Source: an uncultured Verrucomicrobiota bacterium (lineage in GTDB: Bacteria; Verrucomicrobiota; Verrucomicrobiia; Verrucomicrobiales; DEV007). From it: a stretch of DNA of 61,806 nucleotides. The DNA lies in contig CACIUL010000012.1 in assembly GCA_902589825.1 (NCBI GenBank), forward strand, positions 1 to 61,806. Direction: 5' to 3'. A program made the position numbers and the translations under genes. This document shows, piece after piece, positions 17,712 through 25,888 of this stretch. Each line of letters begins with the position of its first letter. Position 1 is the first letter of the stretch. Under the pieces are notes generated by a model that saw only the letters and a program-made list of their open reading frames with translations, ran no database searches and had not been told where the DNA came from.

Positions 17712-19121
17712 ATGGCAGAGGATAACGATTGTCGCCATTTTCACTTTGTGGGCATTTGCGGGACAGCGATGGGCGCTGTTGCCGCTGCCATGAAGGAGAG
17801 GGGATGTGTTGTCAGTGGTTCCGATGAGCATGTCTATGAGCCCATGGCCGGTTTCCTCAAGGAGAAGGGGATCGTTATCGCGGAGGGGTATGCGTCGGAA
17901 AATATTCCCCCGCAGGCGGACATGGTGGTGATCGGCAATGCCATGAGCCGCGGTAACCCCGAGGTTGAGGCGATCCTTGAGCGCAGGATTGCCTATACTT
18001 CACTGCCGCAGTTGCTCAAGGATGAGTTTCTCTGGGGGCGTCGCAACCTGGTGGTTACCGGCACGCACGGCAAGACCACCACGGCCTCGATGCTTGCCCA
18101 CCTGCTACGCGCATGCGGGCGCGACCCGGGATACATGATTGGCGGGATCGCGCGGGACCTCGGCAGGGGGTGCAGTTTCAGTGGATCGGAATTCTTTGTC
18201 CTCGAGGGGGATGAATACGACACGGCGTTCTTTGACAAGCGCTCAAAGTTTGTCCACTACCTTCCCGAGGTGGTCATCATCAACAATATCGAGTTTGACC
18301 ATGCGGACATCTTCGAGGATCTCGATGCCATCAAGAAGAGTTTCCGCAATATGCTAAACATTGTGCCGGGCAATGGCGCGGTGCTTGTAAACGGTGATGA
18401 TGAACATGCCCTTGAAGTGGCTAAAGGTTGTCATGCACAGGTTCTGCGCGTGGGATTTGATGCGCAGTGTGAGAGGCGGATCACGGATGTGGAATACGGC
18501 CCTGGAATTTCACGGTTCACGGTTCACGGGATTCGTTGTGAGATTCCCATGGATGGTGAGTTCAATGTCCGCAATGCCGCGATGGCACTTTGTGCTGCCT
18601 GTTTTGTCGGCCTTGAGGAGGGGCAGCTTTCCGGATCACTGGCCGGGTTTTCCGGTGTTGCCCGGAGGCAGGAATTGCGTGGGGAAGAGGCGGGGGTCAA
18701 GGTTATTGATGATTTCGGGCATCACCCGACGGCAATACGTGCCACCCTCGGGGCAATCCGGCAACGTTATCCGGGCAGCCGCATCTGGGCACTTTTTGAA
18801 CCGCGTTCAAATACCAGCAGGCGTAACCTGATGCAGGATGAACTGGTGGAGGCCCTCTCGATGGCAGATGGTGTCTTTGTATGCCCGGTCACGGATTCCG
18901 GCAAGGTTCCCGAGGGACAACTGCTCGATGTTGGGGCGGTGGTGGAGGCCCTGGCAGGGAAGGGAAGGCAGGCATTTATGGAGCCCGGGGCAGAGGCCAT
19001 CGTCACGAAGCTCAAGTCACTGGCAGAGGCCGGGGACACCGTGGTCGTACTGAGCAATGGCGGGTTTGACGGAATCCATGTCAAGTTGCTGCAGGCCCTT
19101 GGTGAAGAACAGGAAGAGTAG
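17712..19121 (+). CDS. mpl: UDP-MurNAc:L-Ala-gamma-D-Glu-meso-DAP ligase (Mpl)
   Basis: Mpl is a peptidoglycan-recycling ligase that joins recovered tripeptide to UDP-MurNAc. The 469-residue protein carries the N-terminal Rossmann-like glycine motif (HFVGICGTAMGA) and the Mur-ligase P-loop TGTHGKTTTAS near residue 115. The central domain has LEGDEYDTAFFDKRSKF, which is typical of Mpl rather than MurC. The C-terminal domain has DFGHHPTAIRATL and ALFEPRSNTSRR. The start is ATG 17712. It abuts the L,D-transpeptidase gene with no intervening base, forming a likely four-gene unit. MurC is the main alternative; the EYDTAFFDKRSKF and EPRSNTSRR patterns favour Mpl. Confidence 0.93.
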   Translation: MAEDNDCRHFHFVGICGTAMGAVAAAMKERGCVVSGSDEHVYEPMAGFLKEKGIVIAEGYASENIPPQADMVVIGNAMSRGNPEVEAILERRIAYTSLPQLLKDEFLWGRRNLVVTGTHGKTTTASMLAHLLRACGRDPGYMIGGIARDLGRGCSFSGSEFFVLEGDEYDTAFFDKRSKFVHYLPEVVIINNIEFDHADIFEDLDAIKKSFRNMLNIVPGNGAVLVNGDDEHALEVAKGCHAQVLRVGFDAQCERRITDVEYGPGISRFTVHGIRCEIPMDGEFNVRNAAMALCAACFVGLEEGQLSGSLAGFSGVARRQELRGEEAGVKVIDDFGHHPTAIRATLGAIRQRYPGSRIWALFEPRSNTSRRNLMQDELVEALSMADGVFVCPVTDSGKVPEGQLLDVGAVVEALAGKGRQAFMEPGAEAIVTKLKSLAEAGDTVVVLSNGGFDGIHVKLLQALGEEQEE

Positions 19122-19925
19122 GTGATGTTGCAGGCCCTGGTTCCATCGTCGGCAAGACGTGTGCTTGCATTCACAATTACCGCATTGCTGCTGGCCTGCT
19201 CCCAGGATAAGGGAAGAGCTGGCGGGGCATTGCCTGTGGTCCCGGGAATTGGTCCGGGGACTTCCCAGTTGGTGGTGGTGGTGACCGACTCATGGCAGTC
19301 GCACCGTGGCAGGCTGCAATGTTTTGAGCGCAGGGGAAAATCCGCCTGGCGCCCGGTTCTGGACAGGCCGGTTGCCGTATTAATGGGGCGTAAGGGGCTG
19401 GCCTGGGGCAGGGGGCTTCTTTCCGGGAAAGGGCCGCGCATCAAGCGTGAGGGGGACGGATGTTCGCCGGCTGGGGTTTTCCGTATCGGGAAGATTTACG
19501 GGGAAGGCAGGCGTCTGCCTGCAGGTGCGAGTTATCCCTATACCCGGGTGACCCGGCGGGATGCCTGGGTGGATGACCCAAAGAACCCCTATTATAACCG
19601 TCATGTTCGCATCGCGGAGGGCAAGCCCCTGCCTGGCTGGTTTGAGAAGCAGCGAATGCGTCTTGGAGACCCGGCCTATCACTGGTTGATTGAGATCCGC
19701 CATAACAGCGACCCGCCCAGTCCCGGCATGGGTAGTGCCATATTCTTTCATACCCGTCGCGGTGAGGACCGTCCGACGGCGGGATGTACGGCAATGGCGC
19801 GTGATCACCTGGAGCGGGTGATCCGGTTCTTGCGCGCACCCGCCAATCCGCTCTACGTGTTGTTGCCGGCCGGCGAATACAAGAGATATACTGGTGCGTG
19901 GGGTCTGCCTGATTTCCCTCAGTAG
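19122..19925 (+). CDS. L,D-transpeptidase-like (YkuD) lipoprotein
   Basis: This 267-residue exported protein has a lipobox, with the cysteine in ALLLACSQ near residue 27. The start is GTG 19122, with ATG 19125 next to it. The C-terminal half matches the YkuD catalytic region: the histidine in GSAIFFHTRR and, 13 residues on, the cysteine in PTAGCTAM. This resembles the COG3786-type subgroup. YkuD enzymes make 3-3 cross-links or attach proteins to peptidoglycan from the periplasmic side, using a cysteine nucleophile. The position next to mpl supports a peptidoglycan role. Whether it is a cross-linking, amidase or carboxypeptidase-type enzyme is open. Confidence 0.85.
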   Translation: MMLQALVPSSARRVLAFTITALLLACSQDKGRAGGALPVVPGIGPGTSQLVVVVTDSWQSHRGRLQCFERRGKSAWRPVLDRPVAVLMGRKGLAWGRGLLSGKGPRIKREGDGCSPAGVFRIGKIYGEGRRLPAGASYPYTRVTRRDAWVDDPKNPYYNRHVRIAEGKPLPGWFEKQRMRLGDPAYHWLIEIRHNSDPPSPGMGSAIFFHTRRGEDRPTAGCTAMARDHLERVIRFLRAPANPLYVLLPAGEYKRYTGAWGLPDFPQ

Positions 19926-19927
19926 CA

Positions 19928-20110
19928 ATGGAACTCTTGCCGGTGACATGTCCTTCCTGTTTTGAGACCTTCGGGGTTGCTGCTCCTCCGGTGGATGAGC
20001 TGCCGGCCGACCTTGACTATGACTGCGAGGTTTGTTGCCGGCCGATGATGATCCTTGTTTGCGGAGGGCAAGGGGAGGTATGGGCCGAGGCACGCGGGCT
20101 TGGGGATTGA
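19928..20110 (+). CDS. CPXCG-motif cysteine-rich small protein
   Basis: This 60-residue protein has two CxxC-like pairs: CPSC at residues 8-11 and CEVCC near residues 33-37. Between them is an acidic stretch (PPVDELPADLDYD). The arrangement is that of small zinc-ribbon proteins annotated as CPXCG motif-containing. They are widespread, of unknown function, and usually contain VDCxVCCRP-like segments such as this one. The gene starts 2 bp after the L,D-transpeptidase stop and ends 4 bp before the glycosyltransferase start, so it is very probably cotranscribed with both. A zinc-binding, possibly protein-interaction role is inference. Confidence 0.82.
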   Translation: MELLPVTCPSCFETFGVAAPPVDELPADLDYDCEVCCRPMMILVCGGQGEVWAEARGLGD

Positions 20111-20114
20111 TATC

Positions 20115-21125
20115 ATGCCGCGTGTTTCCATCCTCTTGCCGGTCCGCAATGCTGAAGGGACACTGGAACGGGCGGTGAACAGCTGCCTTGCACAGAGCTT
20201 CACTGACATTGAGCTGATCATTGTTGATGATGGCTCGACGGATGGCTCAACGGAAATCGCCGGAAGGTTCAGTCGAATGGATTCACGGGTGGTGCGGATT
20301 GCCTTGGGAGAACATCGTGGTGTCGCGGTGGCTGCCGAAGTGGGGCGCAGGGCCGCCTCGGGGGAACTGATTGCGCGCATGGACGCCGATGATGTCTGCC
20401 GCCCCCGGCGCATTGCCCGCCAGGTTGAGGTCCTCGACCAGCAGGGGCACCTTGCCGGCTGTGGCACGGGGGTCAGGCTCATCGGGGCACCGCAATCCGA
20501 CCCGGGCAGGGGCTTTGCCGAGCATGTGCGCTGGGTCAACAGTCTCAGCTCCCCGGAGCAACTGGCTGCAGAGCGTTTCATTGACAGCCCCCTGGTCAAT
20601 CCCTCCTCAATGGTCAGGGCTGATGTATTGGAGTCAGCAGGCGGGTTCAGTGACCCGGAATGGGCTGAGGATTATGACCTTTGGCTGCGCTTGCTGGAGG
20701 AAGGGCATCAGTTTCTCAATATCCAGCAGGCGTTGCTCGACTGGCATGACTCAGGGAACAGACTCACGCGGGCCTCGCTACGGTATTCCGCGGACATGTT
20801 CTCAAGGGCCAAGGCACATTACCTCGCACGGGTGCCGGAGGTGGCAAAATCAGGGGTGGAGATAGCCGGAGCCGGGCCTGTCGGCAAGCGCCTGGCACGG
20901 CATCTTGCTGAAAATTCAGTGCCCATCGGGTGCTTCTATGAAGTGAGCCCGCGGCGGCTGGGTGAGAGGATTGCCGGGATTGAGGTCAGGGATCACTCCA
21001 CGATGCGCTGCGGGGAATCGGTGCTATTGGCCGCTGTTGGCCTGCCCGGCGCGCGTGCCCGTATTCGTAAGCTTGCCCTTGCGGCCGGTTACCGTGAGGG
21101 GCTTGATTTCTTTTGTGTGGCCTGA
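20115..21125 (+). CDS. Family 2 glycosyltransferase with a C-terminal nucleotide-binding-like domain
   Basis: This 336-residue protein starts at ATG 20115 (MPRVSILLPVRN). Residues 1-230 form a GT-A glycosyltransferase with LIIVDDGSTDGSTEIA and a metal-binding triad in ARMDADDVCRP, then SMVRADVLESAGGF and the acceptor-loop EDYDLWLRLLEEG. After about residue 245 a second unit starts with VEIAGAGPVGKRLARHL, a dinucleotide-binding-like glycine motif, and runs to the end. The sugar and acceptor are unknown. It is the last gene of the mpl cluster, 4 bp behind the CPXCG protein, so an envelope glycan role is plausible. The C-terminal unit may sense or bind a nucleotide or nucleotide sugar. Confidence 0.85.
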   Translation: MPRVSILLPVRNAEGTLERAVNSCLAQSFTDIELIIVDDGSTDGSTEIAGRFSRMDSRVVRIALGEHRGVAVAAEVGRRAASGELIARMDADDVCRPRRIARQVEVLDQQGHLAGCGTGVRLIGAPQSDPGRGFAEHVRWVNSLSSPEQLAAERFIDSPLVNPSSMVRADVLESAGGFSDPEWAEDYDLWLRLLEEGHQFLNIQQALLDWHDSGNRLTRASLRYSADMFSRAKAHYLARVPEVAKSGVEIAGAGPVGKRLARHLAENSVPIGCFYEVSPRRLGERIAGIEVRDHSTMRCGESVLLAAVGLPGARARIRKLALAAGYREGLDFFCVA

Positions 21126-21178
21126 GGAGATCATCTCTCCTGCCGGTGCAGTCAACCTTAAGGGGCGATGACCCAGCC

Positions 21179-22228
21179 TTACTTCATATCCTTCACGCAG
21201 CGGAATCCCGTGTGGAAGGATGAGCTGATGTCATCACTGAGCTGGCGGGCGGCATTGCGATAACCCGTGCAGTAGCCCTCATTGCAGAGGAAGGAACCAC
21301 CGCGGATCACCCGCTGGTGCACGACGGGCCCGTCTTCCACGATGGATTCCCCAACACCTCCCTTGGGAGCAAATTTCGGGCTTTTCTGGTAATAGCCCTG
21401 CTCGTACTGGTCGGCAACAATCTCCCAGACGTTGCCGGCCATGTCGAAGAGGCCGTATCCGTTTGGGGGAAAGCTCTTCACCGGCGAGGAGGTAATGAAG
21501 CCGTCCTTGTTGGTGTTCTCGTTGGGGAAATCGCCCTGCCAGCAGTTGGCCATGTGTTTTCCACCCGGGGTGAAATCGTCGCCCCACGGGTAGAGTTTGC
21601 CCTCAAGGCCGCCGCGCGCGGCATATTCCCATTCCGCTTCCGTGGGAAGGCGCTTGCCTGCCCACTTGGCATAGGCCTCTGCATCCTCATAGGCGATATT
21701 GACCACCGGGTGGTCCCAGCGTCCATCAAGGTTTGATTCCGGTCCCTCGGGGTTTTGCCAGTCGGCACCATTGGTGAGTTTCCACCAGGTGGTGTGGTGC
21801 TCGGTCTTGATGTCGACTTTCTTTGTCAGCTGTGCCATGACAAAAGCTGCCGGGAGCAGATCCTGAGGCTTGGCATTGGGGTAGTCTTCCTTGCTGAAGG
21901 GGCGTTCCGCCTGTGTCTTGTAGCCGGTTGCATCAACAAATTCCTTGAACTGGCTGTTGGTGACCTCGGTTTCATCCATGTAGAAGGCATCCAGGATGAC
22001 CCGGTGCGGGGGCCATTCCTCTGCACCACTGCGCACCGGGATATTGCCCTGGGCAAACAGCGCCTGAGCAGTACCCATTTCAAAGGAGCCACTGGGTATG
22101 ATTACCATTCCCGGGGGTGCAACCGCTTGGGTTTTCCCCGCGGCGTTCTCCTGGCTGCCCTTTTTGCCCTTTGAGCATGAGCTGAGCGCAATCAGGCAGG
22201 CGATCGAGAGATAGTTGAAATGGCGCAT
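21179..22228 (-). CDS. Formylglycine-generating enzyme (SUMF1/FGE) with lipoprotein signal
   Basis: FGE oxidises a cysteine in CxPxR motifs of sulfatases to formylglycine, the catalytic residue. The 349-residue protein starts at ATG 22228 with a lipoprotein signal (MRHFNYLSIACLIALSSCSKG, cysteine near residue 18). The SUMF1 fold runs from about residue 40: VIIPSGSFEMGT, RLPTEAEWEYAARGG, FDMAGNVWEIVAD. Unlike most SUMF1 proteins it keeps the catalytic cysteine pair, Cys315 and Cys320 in GGSFLCNEGYCTGYR, spaced as in human FGE (Cys336/Cys341). A sulfatase with the substrate motif is encoded 2.2 kb away. The signal suggests maturation outside the cytoplasm. Confidence 0.9.
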   Translation of the reverse strand: MRHFNYLSIACLIALSSCSKGKKGSQENAAGKTQAVAPPGMVIIPSGSFEMGTAQALFAQGNIPVRSGAEEWPPHRVILDAFYMDETEVTNSQFKEFVDATGYKTQAERPFSKEDYPNAKPQDLLPAAFVMAQLTKKVDIKTEHHTTWWKLTNGADWQNPEGPESNLDGRWDHPVVNIAYEDAEAYAKWAGKRLPTEAEWEYAARGGLEGKLYPWGDDFTPGGKHMANCWQGDFPNENTNKDGFITSSPVKSFPPNGYGLFDMAGNVWEIVADQYEQGYYQKSPKFAPKGGVGESIVEDGPVVHQRVIRGGSFLCNEGYCTGYRNAARQLSDDISSSFHTGFRCVKDMK

Positions 22229-22326
22229 GTCAGGTGACTGAGAAGTTGATGGTGGTTGCCGCTTTTGTCCACTCCCATTGATAATGCGTTGACACCTGCA
22301 CCTGCAGACCGCATCGCTTATGGGTA

Positions 22327-23106
22327 ATGACCCGTTTTCGACCATGCATTGACCTGCACGAAGGAGTGGTGAAGCAGGTTGTGGGGGGCAGCTTTGGCAG
22401 TGGAGAGGTCGCCTCCGTCCGGGAAAACCACGTCAGCGAGCAGCCTGCGGGCTATTATGCGGGCCTTTACCGCGATGATCAACTTGCCGGCGGGCACGTG
22501 ATCATGCTCGGTCCCGACAATGAGGCGGCTGCCCGGGAGGCCCTGGGCACCTATCCAGGCGGGCTGCAGGTGGGGGGAGGAATCACACCGGGCAATGCCG
22601 GGCAGTGGCTTGATGCCGGGGCCAGCCACGTGATCGTGACCTCATTTGTCTTTGAGGGAAATACTTTCTGTGAGGATCGGCTGGCGGAATTGGTCAAGGC
22701 GGTGGGTCGTGACCACCTGGTCATTGACCTGAGCTGCCGGGGAGTTGCGGGTGGGGGCTGGAAGGTTGCCATGGACCGCTGGAGGACCCTGACTGATCTA
22801 AAGGTCAGCCTTGAGACGCTGGACCGGCTGTCAGGCAGTTGTGCCGAGTTCCTTGTGCATGCGGCCGATGTTGAGGGGAAGTGTGGAGGGATCGACGGGG
22901 AGCTGGTTGCCCTTCTCGGGCAGTGGCAGGGCCTGCCGGTTACCTATGCCGGTGGTGCTTACTCGATGGAAGACCTTGAGCGGGTGGATAAGCTCAGTGC
23001 AGGCCGCGTCGACCTGACGATCGGCAGTGCGCTGGATATCTTTGGCGGTTGCGGGGTGCGGTATGCGGACTGCGTGGCTTGGAATCGCCGCGCCGGCGGG
23101 GATTAA
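22327..23106 (+). CDS. hisA: HisA, phosphoribosylformimino-AICAR isomerase, eukaryote-type
   Basis: HisA opens a ribosyl ring in histidine synthesis, an Amadori isomerisation on a (beta/alpha)8 barrel. The 259-residue sequence is not of the usual bacterial HisA type. It follows the fungal/plant pattern: CIDLHEGVVKQVVGGSFG near residue 7 (yeast His6 has CIDLHNGEVKQIVGG), then QVGGGITPGNAGQWLDAGASH, VIDLSCR, FLVHAADVEGKCGGID and VDLTIGSALDIFGG. Catalytic Asp8 and the barrel Asp in HAADVEG are present. The start is ATG 22327. It stands apart from other his genes in this window and diverges from the FGE gene by 98 bp. Confidence 0.88.
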   Translation: MTRFRPCIDLHEGVVKQVVGGSFGSGEVASVRENHVSEQPAGYYAGLYRDDQLAGGHVIMLGPDNEAAAREALGTYPGGLQVGGGITPGNAGQWLDAGASHVIVTSFVFEGNTFCEDRLAELVKAVGRDHLVIDLSCRGVAGGGWKVAMDRWRTLTDLKVSLETLDRLSGSCAEFLVHAADVEGKCGGIDGELVALLGQWQGLPVTYAGGAYSMEDLERVDKLSAGRVDLTIGSALDIFGGCGVRYADCVAWNRRAGGD

Positions 23107-23117
23107 GGAGAAGAAAA

Positions 23118-23150
23118 AAAGGCGCACCCTCCTTGAGGGGATGCGCCTTT
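23118..23150. terminator. Strong rho-independent terminator, probably bidirectional
   Basis: An inverted repeat with arms aaaggcgca (23118-23126) and tgcgccttt (23142-23150) encloses a short loop that itself can pair (ccct...aggg). It sits between the convergent hisA and lipoprotein genes, with A residues on the left and T residues on the right, so it can act in both directions. Confidence 0.85.
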
Positions 23151-23197
23151 GATGATTGGTTCTGCCGGTCAGGCCTTACCTTGCCGATAAACAGGGC

Positions 23198-24388
23198 TCA
23201 GGGCTCAGGGACAGGTGTCGGCTCAGGGGCTTCCTCGATTTGGAGGCCCTCGGACAATCCCTCTTCGAGTCCTTCCGGAACTAGTCCCTGGAACAGCTTT
23301 GTGGGATCAAAGTCCTTGATCTTCTTCTGGCGCTTGTTGAACTCCTCCTCATCAATGCGGTTCATGACGATCGACTTTCCATCATCGGTGATGGTCAATG
23401 TGTCTCCCTTGATGTGGCCGGGCGTTTCCTCCTCTTCTTCCCCGTCTTCTTTGGTGACAAGGATCTTGAATTTTCCGGTGGCATCATCGGTCTCAAGGAG
23501 CTTGAAACTCGATTTTTCCTCGCCCTCCGGTGAAAGCATGGACATGGTTCCATCACCGATCTTGATAGCCATCATTTCGGCCATCATCTCGATCATGGGC
23601 AGCATCAGGGCAATGGCGGCCTGATCAAGGTTCTCGCCAGCCTCCTTGCCGGCTTCTGCCTTCATCGCCTCAATCATTGAGTCCTTGTCCATTACCCAGT
23701 AGCCCTGGACCTGCTTAGAGATGGGCCCCCCGGCGGCGGCTGCTTCCGGGGCAGGGTCAGTTTTTGGTTCAGGTTCAGGAGTTGGTTCAGGATCAGGCTC
23801 AGGAGTTGGTTCAGGTTTTTTTTCACCGCCACCTGTGGGCTCAGCGCCTTTGCCTGCTGGTTCCTTCTCCAATCTTTTCTCGCCTTCTGAACTGAGTTCA
23901 TTGGCATCTTTCCCTTTGTCTGCGTCTGCCGTTTTTTCCAATACTGTCTTAATGCCGTCTGAACCATCACCTGTATAGGGAGTCTCGCTTTCCAAATCGA
24001 GGAAGTCCATGCTAACAATCATGCGATCATTCTCAAATGAATTGATAACCCAGACATAGCCCGCCTCGATAGTCTCGCCACCCAAATCGCTGCTGAATAT
24101 TGTTTGGATGACATTGTCCTCGAGTTTCCACGTTCCATTACTACTTCTCTCATCGTCAGGGTTAAGTGGTGACCAAGTATTCATCACCACCTTACCATTA
24201 CCCATGAAGTGATACGAATTCTTGTCATTAGGGAATTCTATTCCGGCTTGATTTCGAACAACCCACTTGCCGACAATGTCCGCCTTCTCGATGTCGGTTT
24301 TGGATTCGTCCTTTTTACAGGCAGAGATCAAGACAGCCAACACCGCGAGGGCGGCGAGGGCTCCGTTTTTAAATAGCGTTGTTTTCAT
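23198..24388 (-). CDS. Lipoprotein of unknown function with Pro-Glu repeat linker
   Basis: This 396-residue exported protein begins with a lipobox (LISAC, cysteine near residue 24). Two regions suggest lipocalin-like beta domains: residues 37-130 (IVGKWVVRN, NGTWKLEDN) and residues 230-345 (VQGYWVMDK, LTITDDGKSIVM). Between them lies a low-complexity linker dominated by PEPTPEPDPEPTPEPEP with an 8-residue period. A second short Pro/Glu tail ends the protein (EAPEPTPVPEP). I do not recognise a specific family. The part encoded at about 23900-24350 has visibly lower GC than its neighbours (about 45% in one 60-base sample I counted). It may be a surface-anchored stress or sensing protein, but that is inference. 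Confidence 0.75.
   Translation of the reverse strand: MKTTLFKNGALAALAVLAVLISACKKDESKTDIEKADIVGKWVVRNQAGIEFPNDKNSYHFMGNGKVVMNTWSPLNPDDERSSNGTWKLEDNVIQTIFSSDLGGETIEAGYVWVINSFENDRMIVSMDFLDLESETPYTGDGSDGIKTVLEKTADADKGKDANELSSEGEKRLEKEPAGKGAEPTGGGEKKPEPTPEPDPEPTPEPEPKTDPAPEAAAAGGPISKQVQGYWVMDKDSMIEAMKAEAGKEAGENLDQAAIALMLPMIEMMAEMMAIKIGDGTMSMLSPEGEEKSSFKLLETDDATGKFKILVTKEDGEEEEETPGHIKGDTLTITDDGKSIVMNRIDEEEFNKRQKKIKDFDPTKLFQGLVPEGLEEGLSEGLQIEEAPEPTPVPEP
23764..23815. repeat. 24-bp direct repeats encoding the Pro-Glu linker
   Basis: The 16-base core caggagttggttcagg occurs at 23776-23791 and again at 23800-23815, 24 bases apart, inside a degenerate ggttca/ggatca tract. On the minus strand it encodes PEPTPEPD-type octapeptides of the lipoprotein linker. 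It is a likely site of copy-number variation between strains. Confidence 0.7.
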
Positions 24389-24472
24389 CGTGCTTGGAGC
24401 AAGGATATACCCCAGAAATACGGCAATAGCGAATACAAAGCGTTGCGTTTCAATACGGTTTGGAAATCCTTC

Positions 24473-25888
24473 TTACCAGGCCCTGGCCTCGCTGCTGACA
24501 TCGCGGTAGATTTCCTCGAGCTTCTTGGCCATGGCGCGGACTTTTTCCGGGTGTTTTTTTGCCAGGTCGTCCTTCTCGGCAATGTCGGTGCTGATCTTGT
24601 AGAGCTCAAGGTCAGTGAGTGCTGCCTTGGAAAAGGTGTCCTTGTTGGCCTTGTTGATGACGCGGGTCCTGAGTGCCTTGCCCTCCGGGGAGCTTACCCG
24701 TGCCAGCAGCTTCCAGTCACCATCGCGCATGGCCACCTTGGCCTTGTTGAGTGCCGAAAGATAGCACCAGAAGAGCGGCTGCTCGCGCTTGACCCTCCCG
24801 CCACTGAGCGCATGCATCATGTCCGCTCCGTCAAGGTGCCGGTCGACGGGGATTTCCCCGGCGGCAAGCCCGGCAAAGGTGGGCATCAGGTCAAGGGCGC
24901 TTACGGGAACATTGCTTACCTGTCCGGCCTTGATCTGCAGGGGCCAGCGCATGATGCCTGCCACCCGGATCCCGGCCTCGTGGGTATGCAGTTTCATGCC
25001 GCGCAGGGGGCCGGGGCTGCCATGTGAGCGCCACGCGCCGCGGTAGCGGTTGAGCGTTTCCGGTCCGTTGTCCGAGGTGAAGACTAGCAGGGTGTTCTCG
25101 GTGAGCTTGAGCCGGTCCAGGGCGGCGGCGATCTCGCCCACCGCGGCATCCATGTTCTCGACATTGGCATAATAGAGTGCCTCACCGCGCTTTTTGGCTT
25201 CCGGGTAGCCGGCGATGAGCTTGGCCGGTGAGTCGATCGGTTCGTGAGGCTCGTGGAAGGCGATGTAGGAGAAGAAGGGCTGGTCGGGGTTCTTGGTGGC
25301 GTGGTTTTCGATCCAGTGGATTGCCTCACGCGCCACGACCTGGCAGCTGAAGCCCTCTGAGGGGCCGGCGGGCTTGCCGTTGCGCACGAAATTTTTCGGG
25401 TTCTTGTGGCTGGGTGCGGCATTGTTCTGGGTGGCAAACCAGTGGTCGAATCCGAAGTCGCCTGGCTGGGGTTGGCCGGCCCGGTTGAAGAGCCCGTTGC
25501 AGTGCCACTTGCCACTCATGCAGGTGGCATATCCCGCGCGTTTGAGCATGGCGGACATAGTGAACTCATCCTTGCCCATGTGCATTCGGTTGCCGGAGGG
25601 AATCCAGTCATAGACGCCCGCCCGGTTGGGTGTCCTGCCGGTGAGCAGCCCGACCCGCGAGGGGGAGCACACCGGTGAGGTGGAGTAGAAGTCGGTGAAG
25701 CGGATGCCCTGTGCGGCGAGCCGGTCCAAGTGCGGGGTGCGGATGGTCTTGCTGCCGTAGCAGGCAAGGTCGCCGTAGCCCAGGTCATCGCAGAGGATCA
25801 CCATGATGTTGGGCCGCTCATCGGCGGTGGCCGTGAACATGCCGGCAATCAGGGCCGGGAGAAAAATCGTAAGTAAAGATCGCAACAT
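24473..25888 (-). CDS. Secreted sulfatase (arylsulfatase A-like)
   Basis: This 471-residue exported sulfatase starts at ATG 25888 with a signal peptide (MLRSLLTIFLPALIAGMFTA). Metal ligands Asp34/Asp35 sit in VILCDDLGYGD. The formylglycine site is Cys74 in the core CSPSRVGLLTGR, the C-x-P-S-R motif that FGE modifies. YDWIPSG and HEPHEPIDSP follow the family pattern, and the basic C-terminal part (LELYKISTDIAEKDDLA) is typical of the N-acetylgalactosamine-6-sulfatase/arylsulfatase A relatives in Verrucomicrobia. It probably cleaves sulfate esters from algal or mucin glycans. The exact substrate is unknown. It requires the FGE encoded at 21179-22228. Confidence 0.92.
   Translation of the reverse strand: MLRSLLTIFLPALIAGMFTATADERPNIMVILCDDLGYGDLACYGSKTIRTPHLDRLAAQGIRFTDFYSTSPVCSPSRVGLLTGRTPNRAGVYDWIPSGNRMHMGKDEFTMSAMLKRAGYATCMSGKWHCNGLFNRAGQPQPGDFGFDHWFATQNNAAPSHKNPKNFVRNGKPAGPSEGFSCQVVAREAIHWIENHATKNPDQPFFSYIAFHEPHEPIDSPAKLIAGYPEAKKRGEALYYANVENMDAAVGEIAAALDRLKLTENTLLVFTSDNGPETLNRYRGAWRSHGSPGPLRGMKLHTHEAGIRVAGIMRWPLQIKAGQVSNVPVSALDLMPTFAGLAAGEIPVDRHLDGADMMHALSGGRVKREQPLFWCYLSALNKAKVAMRDGDWKLLARVSSPEGKALRTRVINKANKDTFSKAALTDLELYKISTDIAEKDDLAKKHPEKVRAMAKKLEEIYRDVSSEARAW

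Noticed and set aside
21125-21141. Short inverted repeat between the GT2 fusion and the FGE gene
   Set aside because: The arms are only six bases (aggaga/tctcct) with no T-run, which is too weak to call a terminator.
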